DNA of 64,000 bases from NCBI RefSeq assembly GCF_014646295.1, contig NZ_BMNE01000004.1, positions 697,970 to 761,969 on the forward strand. The letters run 5' to 3'. The translations under genes and the position numbers were made by a program. How positions within the stretch are numbered: the stretch's first letter is position 1; each line of letters opens with the position of its first letter. Below are positions 16,859 to 25,759 of the stretch, in pieces. This DNA comes from Nocardia rhizosphaerihabitans. Its GTDB lineage: Bacteria > Actinomycetota > Actinomycetes > Mycobacteriales > Mycobacteriaceae. The notes beneath the pieces are model-generated. The model was not told where the DNA came from. It searched no databases and was given only the letters and a program-made list of their open reading frames with translations.

Positions 16859-18426
16859 CACGCGGGGAGCGTGTCCTGGCACTGCTGTGCCCCGACTGGC
16901 CCGCGGTGGCGGCGGCAGCGGCGGCTGGGGTACCCGCGGATCGTCCGGTGGCGGTGCTGCACGGCAACCGGGTCGTGTCGTGCTCGGCGATCGCCCGCGT
17001 GGAGGGCGTGCGAGCGGGCGTGACCCGCAGGGAAGCGCAGTCACGTTGCCCGGATCTGGTTGTCGCGCAAGCTGACCCGGACCGCGATGCCCGCCTGTTC
17101 GAACCGGTCGCCGGCGCCGTCGACGCGACGGTGCCCGGCGTCGAAGTGCTGCGCCCAGGACTCCTGGTGCTCGGAGCGCGCGGCGCCACCCGGTTCTTCG
17201 GCTCCGAGGAAGCGGCAGCCGTGCGGCTCATCGACGCCGTGGCGGTGGCGGGCGCCGAAGCGCAGATCGGCATCGCCGACGCCATGTCGACCGCGGTGCT
17301 CGCGGCCCGCCGCGCCGCGATCGTCCCGGTGGACGAGGGCGCGCGCTATCTGGCGCCGCTGCCGGTGGCCGAGCTGGCCGCCGAACCGGCCCTGGCCCCA
17401 TCGGAACGCGCCGAACTGGTGGACCTGCTGCACCGCTTGGGATTACGCCGCATCGGTGACTTCGCCCGGCTCACCCCCGCCGACGTCGCCTCCCGCTTCG
17501 GCGCCGACGCGGTCCTGGCCCATCGCCTCGCCCGCGCCCTACCGGAGCGCCCGCCGTCGGCGCGGCGACCCCCGCCGGAACTGAGCGTCGAACTCGACTG
17601 CGATCCGCCGATCGATCGGGTCGACGCCGCCGCGTTCGCGGGCCGCGCCCTCGCGACCCGGCTGCACACCGCCCTCACCGCCGCCGGTGTCGCCTGCACC
17701 CGCCTCGCCGTCACTGCGCGCACCGAGGCGGGGGAGGAGCTCTCCCGCATCTGGCGATGCGCCCGTCCGCTCACCCCACCCGACACCGCCGACCGCATCC
17801 GCTGGCAACTCGACGGCTGGCTCACCCACCGCGACCGGCCGACCGCCCCGATCGTCGCGCTGCGCCTGGAGCCGGTCGAGGTGGTCGCCGCGGGCGCGCT
17901 GCAGCTCGGGCTGTGGGGCGGGGAGGGCGAGGAGACCGAACGCGCCCGTCGCGCGCTGGTCCGGGTGCAGGGCCTGCTCGGTGGCGAGGCGGTGCGCGTC
18001 GGGGTGCTCAGCGGTGGTCGCGGTCCGGCCGAACGCATCACCATGATCGCCCTCGGCGACGAGCTCACCCCGGCCGCCGACCCGTCCCAGCCCTGGCCGG
18101 GCAGGCTCCCCGAACCGGCGCCGACCCTGCTGCTCCTGCACCGCCCCACCGTGCACCTGACCGCCGCCGACGGCACCGCCGTCGAGGTCACCGACCGCGG
18201 CCTGTTCACCGCCGACCCGGTCCGGCTGCACTGGGGTCGCAGGCAGTGGGCGCTGCTCGGCTGGGCGGGCCCGTGGCCGGTGGACGAGCGCTGGTGGGCC
18301 GCCGCCGAACAGGCGGGTCCCGCCGCCCGCGCCCAGGTCCAGCTCGATGCCGAACCGACCGAGATCCGCGCCGTCCTGCTCGTCTACGACGCCGCCACCT
18401 GGCACGCCGAGGGCGTCTACGAATGA
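16855..18426 (+). CDS. imuB: ImuB, catalytically dead Y-family polymerase homologue
   Basis: 523 aa. It has the Y-family polymerase fold, but the N-terminal catalytic DxD-type motif is replaced by LCPDWPAVAAA, as in ImuB proteins that act as adaptors. A QLGLWG motif at 350-355 matches the beta-clamp-binding motif (QLPLWG) of mycobacterial ImuB. The C-terminal region (RLHWGRRQWALLGWAGPWPVDERWW) is the ImuB-specific part thought to contact DnaE2 and ImuA'. ATG start, overlapping the preceding small ORF. SOS control comes from the upstream LexA box. Confidence 0.93.
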   Translation: MTRGERVLALLCPDWPAVAAAAAAGVPADRPVAVLHGNRVVSCSAIARVEGVRAGVTRREAQSRCPDLVVAQADPDRDARLFEPVAGAVDATVPGVEVLRPGLLVLGARGATRFFGSEEAAAVRLIDAVAVAGAEAQIGIADAMSTAVLAARRAAIVPVDEGARYLAPLPVAELAAEPALAPSERAELVDLLHRLGLRRIGDFARLTPADVASRFGADAVLAHRLARALPERPPSARRPPPELSVELDCDPPIDRVDAAAFAGRALATRLHTALTAAGVACTRLAVTARTEAGEELSRIWRCARPLTPPDTADRIRWQLDGWLTHRDRPTAPIVALRLEPVEVVAAGALQLGLWGGEGEETERARRALVRVQGLLGGEAVRVGVLSGGRGPAERITMIALGDELTPAADPSQPWPGRLPEPAPTLLLLHRPTVHLTAADGTAVEVTDRGLFTADPVRLHWGRRQWALLGWAGPWPVDERWWAAAEQAGPAARAQVQLDAEPTEIRAVLLVYDAATWHAEGVYE

Positions 18427-18478
18427 CGGTGCGGCCGAGGACACAGGGTGCCCTTACCTACGGACCCGCCGCCGGTTC

Positions 18479-18484
18479 TACAGT
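18479..18484 (+). promoter_or_regulatory. Possible -10 of the sucrase/ferredoxin-like gene
   Basis: TACAGT about 53 nt before the ATG. This would give a leadered transcript with the GGAAGGAG ribosome-binding site at about 18525-18532. Weak evidence. Confidence 0.25.
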
Positions 18485-18536
18485 GAAACGACGCCTGTTC
18501 CGGATCGGCCGGACGGATCGACGTGGAAGGAGCGCC

Positions 18537-19481
18537 ATGAACCCGTTCGAGGGCATGTTGTGCTCGGCCGCCGCGGCCGATCTTCCACTTCTCGGCACCG
18601 CGGCCACCGTCACCGGCTGGTTGTGCATCGAGCACCCCGGCGCGTGGGGTCGCGACGTGATCGGCGACGAGGTGCTCGGCCCGGAGATCACCGCCGAACT
18701 GGCGGCGCGCACCACGGCGGCCAAGGTCCGCCCGACACTGATCCGTCGACCGGGCCGCAACGAGTTCACCGGCACCCGCACCGTACTGCTGGTCAGCTCG
18801 CGCCCCGAGGGCTCGTGGTGCGAGCGGTTCGAGATCACCGACCTACGCCAGCTCTTCGACATCGACTTGCACCTCGTCGACGGCCCACCCCCGGGAATCG
18901 GTGTGCGCGTGGAGGATCCGCTGGTCCTGGTCTGCGCACACGGCAAACGCGACCAGTGCTGCGCCCTGCTCGGCCGCCCCATCGCCGCCGCACTGGCCGC
19001 CGCCAACCCCGGCCGCGTCTGGGAGGCCTCCCACACCGGCGGCCACCGCTTCGCCCCCGCCGTCGTCCTGCTCCCGTCCGGCCTCACCTACGGCCGCGTC
19101 GACTCCACCGCCGCCGAGGCCCTCCTCGCCGCCGCCGACACCGGCGAGGTCTCCCTGACCGGCCTACGCGGCCGCAGCTGCTACGACCCGATCGCCCAAC
19201 TAGCCGAAGTGGCCGTCCGCCAACAACTCCCACCCCTGCCGGCGGACGCCCTCACTGTCACCCCCGACCCAACCCCGACCGCCGACCCGACCCTCGCCGG
19301 CGCCGCCATCGTCACCCACAGCGACGGCCGCCGCTGGCGAGTTACCGCCCGCACCGTCGCCGCCGCCCCACGTCAGGCGAGCTGCGGCGCCGCTGCCAAG
19401 CCGGCCACCTACCTGGAACCCGCTGCGGTAGAACAACTCCCCGCATTCGCCGACTCCAGCAAGAGCACCCGGGGCGGATAG
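18537..19481 (+). CDS. Sucrase/ferredoxin-like (thioredoxin-like ferredoxin) protein
   Basis: 314 aa from ATG 18537 behind GGAAGGAG. It matches the Suc_Fer-like family, a thioredoxin-fold [2Fe-2S] ferredoxin group. Putative ligands lie in VCAHGKRDQCCA (three Cys plus His) and the SHTGGHRFAPAVVLLPSGLTYGR block is characteristic. The C-terminal third is Pro/Ala-rich with further Cys (RQASCGAAAK, GRSCYDP). An electron-transfer role is presumed; its partner is unknown. It separates the imu operon from the dnaE2 block and has a likely terminator just downstream. Confidence 0.88.
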   Translation: MNPFEGMLCSAAAADLPLLGTAATVTGWLCIEHPGAWGRDVIGDEVLGPEITAELAARTTAAKVRPTLIRRPGRNEFTGTRTVLLVSSRPEGSWCERFEITDLRQLFDIDLHLVDGPPPGIGVRVEDPLVLVCAHGKRDQCCALLGRPIAAALAAANPGRVWEASHTGGHRFAPAVVLLPSGLTYGRVDSTAAEALLAAADTGEVSLTGLRGRSCYDPIAQLAEVAVRQQLPPLPADALTVTPDPTPTADPTLAGAAIVTHSDGRRWRVTARTVAAAPRQASCGAAAKPATYLEPAAVEQLPAFADSSKSTRGG

Positions 19482-19488
19482 TTCAAGA

Positions 19489-19545
19489 TCACCACGCTCT
19501 GGTGGCGGTCGACTCTCGGCCGATGCTCACACCAGAGCGTGGTGA
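19489..19545. terminator. 16-bp inverted repeat between convergent genes
   Basis: Perfect 16-bp arms (19489-19504 and 19530-19545) around a 25-nt loop. It lies between the sucrase/ferredoxin-like gene and the leftward SDR gene, fitting a bidirectional terminator. Confidence 0.65.
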
Positions 19546-19565
19546 GCAACGGTCCAGCTGATAGC

Positions 19566-20537
19566 TCACCAATGGGTGCCGGGGACCCAGCGGGCGGCGC
19601 GGCGCAGGGCGTTGCCGGTGGCTTTGCGGGCGGGGGATTTGGGTTTCGGTTCGCGGTGGGGGAGTACGGGTTTCGGGGGTTTGTCGGTGGGGTCGGTCGA
19701 TTCGCCTTTGGCCGCGGGGGAATCCGGGAGGGCGCGGTAGTAGCGGTGCAGGAGGCGGTCGCGGAGTTTGGGGGTGAGCAAGGCGCCGTATTCGGCGAAG
19801 GTGCCGAGGGGGACGTCGATGCGCTTGGGGCGTTCGGTGAGGGCGCGGACGATGGTGGCCGCGGCCCATTCCGGTGACTCGGCGGGGCCCTGGTCGCCGC
19901 TGGGGGCGATCATCGGGGTGCGCACCAACGGCATGTGGATGGTGGTGAAAGTGACGCCGTCGGCGAGGGTTTCGATGGCGGCGACCTCGGTGAACTTGTC
20001 CAGGGCCGCCTTGCTGGCGAGGTAGGCGGAGAAGCGCGGGGTGGCGACCTGGACGCCGGCGCTGGAGATGTTGACGATGTGGCCGAAGCCGCGTTCGCGC
20101 ATCTGCGGCAGCAGGGCGAGAGTCATCCGCAGCGCGCCGAAGTAGTTGACCGCCATGGTGCGTTCGAAGTCGTGCATGCGGTCGGTGGAGCGGTGGATGG
20201 CGCGCCGGATGGAGCGGCCCGCGTTGTTCACCAGCATGTCCACGTGACCGTGCTGATCGAGGATCGCCTTGACGGTCGCCTCGACGGATTCGGCATCGGT
20301 GACATCGCACTGATAGCCGTAGGCCTGCCCGCCCGCGTCGACGATCTCGGCGACCACGGCGGCCAGTTCGTCACCGCGGCGGGCGAGGAGAAAGAGAACG
20401 GCGCCCTTGTCGGCGACCGCCAGCGCGGCGGCCCGCCCGATCCCGGACGACGCGCCCGTGATCACGACATGGGTGCCGGTCAGATCGAGCCGTCGGCGAC
20501 CGCGACGACCCTGTGCACCGGGAGAAACCTGTGACAT
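19566..20537 (-). CDS. Short-chain dehydrogenase/reductase
   Basis: 323 aa from ATG 20537 with AAGGAGC at good spacing; a longer upstream open frame is not coding-like. Classical SDR features are the TGASSGIGRAAAL cofactor loop (TGxxxGxG), NNAG, catalytic Ser in NISSAG and the YxxxK motif YLASKAALDK. The C-terminal 80 residues are basic and Pro-rich (ALPDSPAAKGESTDPTDKPPKP), which may anchor it to membrane. The substrate is unknown. It is divergent from the SOS block; a perfect palindrome lies in its upstream region. Confidence 0.9.
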   Translation of the reverse strand: MSQVSPGAQGRRGRRRLDLTGTHVVITGASSGIGRAAALAVADKGAVLFLLARRGDELAAVVAEIVDAGGQAYGYQCDVTDAESVEATVKAILDQHGHVDMLVNNAGRSIRRAIHRSTDRMHDFERTMAVNYFGALRMTLALLPQMRERGFGHIVNISSAGVQVATPRFSAYLASKAALDKFTEVAAIETLADGVTFTTIHMPLVRTPMIAPSGDQGPAESPEWAAATIVRALTERPKRIDVPLGTFAEYGALLTPKLRDRLLHRYYRALPDSPAAKGESTDPTDKPPKPVLPHREPKPKSPARKATGNALRRAARWVPGTHW

Positions 20538-20564
20538 CACTGCTCCTTTGCAGCTCGTTCCCTC

Positions 20565-20586
20565 GAACTTACTCCAAAGTAAGTTC
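20565..20586. promoter_or_regulatory. Palindromic operator-like site upstream of the SDR gene
   Basis: GAACTTACT-CCAA-AGTAAGTTC, perfect 9-bp arms with a 4-nt spacer, 28 bp before the SDR start on its 5' side. The size fits a TetR-type operator. The regulator is not identified. Confidence 0.6.
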
Positions 20587-20609
20587 CGGGACCAGAGCTC
20601 GCGAGAAAC

Positions 20610-20625
20610 TCGAAAATATGTTCGA
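20610..20625. promoter_or_regulatory. LexA box 1 upstream of the dnaE2 block
   Basis: TCGAAA-ATAT-GTTCGA, one mismatch from TCGAAC-N4-GTTCGA. Confidence 0.8.
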
Positions 20626-20642
20626 ACGGCTCTCGCCAATGT

Positions 20643-20662
20643 TCGAACGTATGTGCGATACT
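20643..20662 (+). promoter_or_regulatory. LexA box 2 overlapping a leaderless -10
   Basis: TCGAAC-GTAT-GTGCGA at 20643-20658 shares its last two bases with GATACT (20657-20662). That hexamer lies 7 nt before ATG 20670. LexA bound here would cover the promoter directly. The site is 33 bp (about three turns) from box 1. Confidence 0.8.
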
Positions 20663-20669
20663 TTGACCC

Positions 20670-21125
20670 ATGGCGGACGATCGGATGGCGGATATCTATG
20701 CCGCGGTGCGGCTCGGCGGTGGCGACCCGGAGGCGGCGCGCGCGGCGCTGACCAGGCTCTGGGACGAGGTAGGGGAAGGCGGCGACCCGTTGCATCGCTG
20801 CGTGATCGCACATCACCTGGCGGATGTGCAGGAGTTGCCCGAGGGCGCGTTGCTCTGGGATCAGCGGGCGCTCGGCGCGGTGTTCGGGCCCGGCATCCCG
20901 CTGGACGAGGGGCTGCGCGGGTTCCTGCCCTCGCTGTATCTGAACCTGGCCGACAGTCACCGCCGCGTCGGTGACTTCGAGATGGCGCGGATGCAGCTGG
21001 CCATCGCGCGCGGGCACCTGGACGTGCTCGCCAACGATGCCTACGGCGCGGTGATCCGGTCGGGTCTGGGACATGTGGAGGCCGCGCTGGAGTCGCGGTC
21101 GATGGAGCGGTTGCCCGCGAGTTGA
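20670..21125 (+). CDS. SOS-controlled hypothetical protein, helical/TPR-like (151 aa)
   Basis: 151 aa, mostly alpha-helical in appearance. Helix pairs such as DPEAARAALTRLWDEVG and LYLNLADSHRRVGDFEMARMQLAIARGHL look like tetratricopeptide repeats, as in the TPR proteins often annotated in Nocardia. It has two LexA boxes at its promoter and ends 66 nt before dnaE2, so it is likely the first gene of an SOS operon with dnaE2. No enzymatic motif is visible. A role in the mutasome is inference from position and regulation only. Confidence 0.8.
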   Translation: MADDRMADIYAAVRLGGGDPEAARAALTRLWDEVGEGGDPLHRCVIAHHLADVQELPEGALLWDQRALGAVFGPGIPLDEGLRGFLPSLYLNLADSHRRVGDFEMARMQLAIARGHLDVLANDAYGAVIRSGLGHVEAALESRSMERLPAS

Positions 21126-21191
21126 GGGGTCGGGCAAACGCAACCGAGCGGGAGGTGGATGTGATGCGGGGGTCGTGAGAGGAGAGGGCGC

Positions 21192-24100
21192 GTGGGCTGG
21201 AGCAACGGTCCGCCGACCTGGTCGGAACTGGAGCGGGTGCTCTCGGGCAAGCCGAGCCGTCGTCCGGCGCAGGACATGCATCCGGGCGACGGTGGCGACA
21301 GTCCGGCGTGGTCGCGCAAACGTGGTGCCTACGAAGCGGATTCGATCGCACCGCCGACCACGCCGACGGTGCCCTACGCCGAGCTGCACGCCCACTCCGC
21401 CTACAGCTTCCTCGACGGCGCGAGTCAGCCGGAGGAGCTGGTGGAGGAGGCGGTGCGCCTGGGGTTGTCGGCGCTCGCGCTCACCGACCACAACGGGTTC
21501 TACGGGACGGTCCGGTTCGCCGAGGCCGCCAGAGAATGGGGAATGCCAACGGTTTTCGGTGCCGAACTGTCACTGGGAACCGATGCGGAGGCGGCGCCTG
21601 GCCGAGGGGATGCGGTCAGGCGCCGTTCTGTTCCCCGCGGCGGGCTGCTCGCCGATATCGCGGGCATCGCGGCGGACAGCGACGCGATCGGCCATGTCGG
21701 CGCCCCGGATTCCGTGCCGCGCACCGGTTCTCCCGATCCGCGCGGCCCGCACCTGCTGGTCCTGGCGCGCGGCGAAGAGGGCTATCGACGCCTGTCCAGG
21801 GAGATGGCCGCCGCGCACATGGCCGCGGGTGAGAAGGGCGTGCTGCGCTACGACTTCGACACGCTCACCGCGACGGCGGGCGGGCACTGGCACATCCTCA
21901 CCGGCTGCCGGAAGGGCCACCTGCGCGGCGCGCTGGAGCAGGATCTGCGCGAGGGCGCGATACGCCTGCCGAAAGCCGAAGCGGCGCTGCGTGATCTGAT
22001 CGAACGCTTCGGCGACGACCGGGTCAGCGTCGAACTCACCCACCACGGCATCGCCACCGACGACGAACGCAACGCGTATCTGATCGCGCTAGCCGATCGC
22101 CTCGGTCTGCCGGTCCTGGCCACCACCGGTGCGCACTTCGCCGGCCCGTCCCAGCGCCGTCGCGCGATGGCGCTGGCCGCGATCCGGTCCAGAAGCAGTC
22201 TCGACGAGATGGCGGGCTGGCTCGCGCCCACCGGCGGCGCGCATCTGCGCTCGGGTGCGGAGATGGCGCGGCTGTTCGCCGACCATCCGCAGGCGGTGGC
22301 CAATGCCGTGAGCCTGGCCCGGGAATGCGCGTTCGACCTGCGCCTGATCGCCCCGAAGCTGCCTCCGTTCGACGTGCCCGCCGAGCACGACGAGGACTCG
22401 TGGCTGCGCGAGCTGACCCTGCGCGGCGCCGCCGAGCGCTACGGCCCACCGGAGCGGAATCCGCAGGCGTACCGGCAGATCGAGCACGAGCTCGCGGTGA
22501 TCGAGAAGATGACCTTCCCCGGCTACTTCCTGGTGGTGCACGACATCGTCAAGTTCTGCAAGGACAACGACATCCTGTGCCAGGGCCGGGGCTCGGCGGC
22601 CAACTCCGCGGTCTGCTACGCCATCGGCATCACCAATGTGGACCCGGTGGGCAACAAACTGCTGTTCGAACGGTTCCTCTCGCCGGAGCGCGACGGACCG
22701 CCCGACATCGACGTCGACATCGAATCGGACCGGCGCGAGGAGGCCATCCAGCACGTCTACGCCAAGTACGGCCGCGACTACGCCGCTCAGGTGGCCAACG
22801 TGATCACCTATCGCGGCAAGTCCTCGGTGCGCGATGCCGCACGGGCGCTCGGCTTCTCGCCGGGACAGCAGGACGCGTGGAGCAAGCAGGTGAGCCGCTG
22901 GTCCGGGGTGTCGGCCGAGACCGGCACCGATATCCCGGCGCCGGTGCTCGAACTCGCCGGTGAACTCGACGGCCTGCCCCGGCACCTGGGCATCCACTCC
23001 GGCGGCATGGTGATCTGCGATAGGCCGATCGCCGACGTGTGCCCGGTGGAGTGGGCGCGGATGGCGGGGCGCAGTGTCCTGCAGTGGGACAAAGACGATT
23101 GCGCCGCAGTCGGTTTGGTCAAGTTCGACCTGCTCGGCCTCGGCATGCTCTCGGCGCTGCACTACATGATCGACCTGGTGCGCGAGCACAAGGGTGAGAC
23201 GGTCGAACTGCACGCGCTCGACCTCGCCGAACCGGCCGTCTACGAGATGTTGCAGCGCGCCGACTCGATCGGGGTGTTCCAGGTGGAGTCGCGCGCGCAG
23301 ATGGCGACACTGCCGCGTCTGAAGCCGCGCACCTTCTACGACCTGGTGGTCGAGGTGGCGTTGATCCGGCCCGGTCCCATCCAGGGCGGCTCGGTGCATC
23401 CCTACATCCGCCGGCGCAACGGGAAAGAGCCGGTCGTCTATGACCATCCGGCGCTGGAGAATTCGCTCGAACGCACCCTCGGCGTCCCGCTGTTCCAGGA
23501 GCAGCTGATGCAGATGGCCGTCGACGTCGCCGGGTTCACCCCCGCCGAAGCCGATCAGCTGCGCCGGGCGATGGGCTCCAAGCGCTCGCCGGAGAAGATG
23601 GAGCGGCTGAAAGGCCGGCTCTACGAAGGCATGCGCGAGCTGCACGGGATCACCGGCGAGGTCGCGGACCGCATCTACGAGAAGCTCTACGCCTTCGCCA
23701 ATTTCGGGTTCCCGGAAAGCCATTCGCAGAGCTTCGCCTCGATCGTGTTCTACTCGGCCTGGTTCAAGCTGCACCATCCCGCCGCGTTCTGCGCGGGGCT
23801 GCTGCGCGCCCAGCCGATGGGCTTCTACTCGCCGCAGTCGCTGGTCGCCGACGCCCGCCGCCACGGTGTGCGCGTGCACGGCCCCGACATCAATGCCAGT
23901 CGCGCCGAACCCACCCTGGAGAACGCGGGCACCGAGATCCGGCTCGGCCTGTCCGGTGTCCGCCACATCGGCACCGATCTCGCCGACCGCATCGTCGCCG
24001 AGCGCACCGCGGCGGGCCCGTACACGTCGATGCTCGACCTGACCGGCCGCGTGGAACTGACCGTCCCGCAGGCGGAATCACTCGCCACCGCAGGCGCCTT

Positions 24101-24647
24101 GGACACCCTGGTCGACGACCGCGGCAGCAGTGTGCGCAGGGCCGCGCTGTGGGCCGCGGGCGCAGCGGCGGGCGAACGCCCCAACCTGCTGCCCGGCACC
24201 GGCCCGGCGACCGTCGCGCCGTCGCTCCCCGGCATGAGCGCCCTCGAACTCGCCGCTGCCGACGTCTGGGCCAGCGGCATCTCACCCGGCAGCTATCCGA
24301 CCGAATTCCTACGCGCGCACCTGAACTCGCTCGGGGTCGTCCCCGCCGCCGACCTGCTGCTCGTCGAAGACGGCACCCGCATCCTGGTCGCGGGGGCCGT
24401 CACTCACCGCCAGCGCCCGGCCACCGCGGCCGGCGTCACCTTCCTCAACCTGGAAGACGAGACCGGCATGGTCAATGTCGTCTGCTCGGTGGGTCTTTGG
24501 GCCCGCTACCGCCGCATGGCCCAGACCGCCACCGCCCTGCTCATCCGCGGCCGGGTCCAGAACGCCGAAGGCGCGGCCAGCCTCCTCGCCGACCACCTCG
24601 AACACCTCGACCTCACCATCGTCGCCCGCTCCCGCGACTTCCGCTGA
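21192..24647 (+). CDS. dnaE2: Error-prone DNA polymerase DnaE2
   Basis: 1151 aa C-family polymerase. An N-terminal PHP domain begins near residue 57 (YAELHAHSAYSFLDGASQ). The palm has GRGSAANSAVCYAIGITNVDP and the catalytic acidic motif PDIDVDIESDRREE. Later come the tandem HhH-type region and a C-terminal OB fold (VTFLNLEDETGMVNVVC) that ends in the DnaE2-type HLDLTIVARSRDFR tail. GTG start. DnaE2 performs mutagenic lesion bypass with ImuA' and ImuB. Its likely promoter lies before the 151-aa gene upstream and carries two LexA boxes. Confidence 0.96.
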   Translation: MGWSNGPPTWSELERVLSGKPSRRPAQDMHPGDGGDSPAWSRKRGAYEADSIAPPTTPTVPYAELHAHSAYSFLDGASQPEELVEEAVRLGLSALALTDHNGFYGTVRFAEAAREWGMPTVFGAELSLGTDAEAAPGRGDAVRRRSVPRGGLLADIAGIAADSDAIGHVGAPDSVPRTGSPDPRGPHLLVLARGEEGYRRLSREMAAAHMAAGEKGVLRYDFDTLTATAGGHWHILTGCRKGHLRGALEQDLREGAIRLPKAEAALRDLIERFGDDRVSVELTHHGIATDDERNAYLIALADRLGLPVLATTGAHFAGPSQRRRAMALAAIRSRSSLDEMAGWLAPTGGAHLRSGAEMARLFADHPQAVANAVSLARECAFDLRLIAPKLPPFDVPAEHDEDSWLRELTLRGAAERYGPPERNPQAYRQIEHELAVIEKMTFPGYFLVVHDIVKFCKDNDILCQGRGSAANSAVCYAIGITNVDPVGNKLLFERFLSPERDGPPDIDVDIESDRREEAIQHVYAKYGRDYAAQVANVITYRGKSSVRDAARALGFSPGQQDAWSKQVSRWSGVSAETGTDIPAPVLELAGELDGLPRHLGIHSGGMVICDRPIADVCPVEWARMAGRSVLQWDKDDCAAVGLVKFDLLGLGMLSALHYMIDLVREHKGETVELHALDLAEPAVYEMLQRADSIGVFQVESRAQMATLPRLKPRTFYDLVVEVALIRPGPIQGGSVHPYIRRRNGKEPVVYDHPALENSLERTLGVPLFQEQLMQMAVDVAGFTPAEADQLRRAMGSKRSPEKMERLKGRLYEGMRELHGITGEVADRIYEKLYAFANFGFPESHSQSFASIVFYSAWFKLHHPAAFCAGLLRAQPMGFYSPQSLVADARRHGVRVHGPDINASRAEPTLENAGTEIRLGLSGVRHIGTDLADRIVAERTAAGPYTSMLDLTGRVELTVPQAESLATAGALDTLVDDRGSSVRRAALWAAGAAAGERPNLLPGTGPATVAPSLPGMSALELAAADVWASGISPGSYPTEFLRAHLNSLGVVPAADLLLVEDGTRILVAGAVTHRQRPATAAGVTFLNLEDETGMVNVVCSVGLWARYRRMAQTATALLIRGRVQNAEGAASLLADHLEHLDLTIVARSRDFR

Positions 24648-24725
24648 CCGACAGCCGAATCGGTACCGGACAACCCTGAGCTACTGCGGTATCAAGGAAG
24701 TGGAGCATCGAATCGTGGGGGCCAC

Positions 24726-25727
24726 ATGTCGCACTCCGAACTGAACACACTGTCGGTGACCTACCGGCAGGGCTACCACTGGGCCGTGGCGGATCTGCTG
24801 GCATCGCTGCCATCGCTCGTGCTGAGCGGTTGGCTGCTGGTGGGAACCGCAGCGCTGCTGGCGAACTGGGCCGCGGTGCTGGTCGCCGTGCTGTGGGCCG
24901 CGTCGGGTCCGCTGGTGCTTGGCTGGCAACGGCTCATGTTGGGGGCGATGGCGCTGTCGTCCGAACGGAACCTGCCGGAAGAACACGACCGGGTGAATCG
25001 CGCATGGGTGAATGTCGCCGATGCCGCCGGTCTGCCCGCCGCCACGACCACCGTGTGGGTCATGCACTCCGATGCCGTCAACGGAGCCGTCAACGCCAGC
25101 GGCTATGTCAGTGTCACCCGGCCTGCCGTCGAGGCGTTCACCGAGCGTCAGCTCGAAGCGCTGCTCGCCCACGAGCTCGGACATCGTCTGCAGGGCACCG
25201 CCACCTGGCGGTCGGTGATCCGGTGGTATCGGTGGCCCTTCGGGTGGCTGGTACGCGCTGTTTTCGCGCCGGCGGACTGGTTGATGATCCCGCTGCACCC
25301 GCGCCTGTTGCGACTCTCGAACCGCGTGATCGCGGCCCTGCGCTACTCCTATCTCGGCGCGGCCGCCGCGACCACGCTGCTCGTCGCCCCGGCCGTCCTG
25401 GCCTACGGCACCGCGGCCTGCCTGCTCTTCGCGGCCCTCGCCCTCCTCCTCGGCCCCTGGGGCTCCGCACTCGCGCTGGCCCTGGCCGCCACCCAGCTGG
25501 TGACTCGGCCCTGGCTGTCGCAACGCAGCGAATACCTGGCCGATCGCGTCGTCGTCGACCTCGGCTATCTCGACGATTTCCGCTACGTCCTGCAACTCGT
25601 GCACGCCCACCCGCAGGTGTCAGGCCCCACCGGCCACCTCGCCGAGATGCCGGCCTTCCTCGCCACCCACCCCCACCTCGACAACCGCCTTGCCGCCGCC
25701 GAACGCCACGCCCACCGACTCCGCTGA
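24726..25727 (+). CDS. M48-family membrane zinc metalloprotease
   Basis: 333 aa. Zinc site HELGH (His149, Glu150, His153), with the third ligand likely the Glu of RSEYLADRVVVDLGY. Two hydrophobic segments precede the catalytic domain (about 25-70) and two follow (about 200-250), the HtpX/Ste24 layout. Such proteases clear damaged membrane proteins. ATG start after a weak G-rich ribosome-binding site. It is separated from dnaE2 by 78 nt and may be partly co-transcribed with it. Confidence 0.9.
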   Translation: MSHSELNTLSVTYRQGYHWAVADLLASLPSLVLSGWLLVGTAALLANWAAVLVAVLWAASGPLVLGWQRLMLGAMALSSERNLPEEHDRVNRAWVNVADAAGLPAATTTVWVMHSDAVNGAVNASGYVSVTRPAVEAFTERQLEALLAHELGHRLQGTATWRSVIRWYRWPFGWLVRAVFAPADWLMIPLHPRLLRLSNRVIAALRYSYLGAAAATTLLVAPAVLAYGTAACLLFAALALLLGPWGSALALALAATQLVTRPWLSQRSEYLADRVVVDLGYLDDFRYVLQLVHAHPQVSGPTGHLAEMPAFLATHPHLDNRLAAAERHAHRLR

Positions 25728-25747
25728 CGCGGTCGGCGGCGGCGCAT

Positions 25748-25759
25748 TACGCTGCGAAC
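25748..25759 (+). promoter_or_regulatory. Leaderless-type -10 of the DUF4349 lipoprotein gene
   Basis: TACGCT (25748-25753), 6 nt, ATG 25760. It sets the start at the first codon of the lipoprotein signal peptide. Confidence 0.55.

Noticed and set aside
19566..21491. Longer 641-codon version of the SDR
   Set aside because: The extra N-terminus is Arg/Pro/His-rich and crosses the SOS promoter and the 151-aa gene; ATG 20537 has a good ribosome-binding site and fits the family length.
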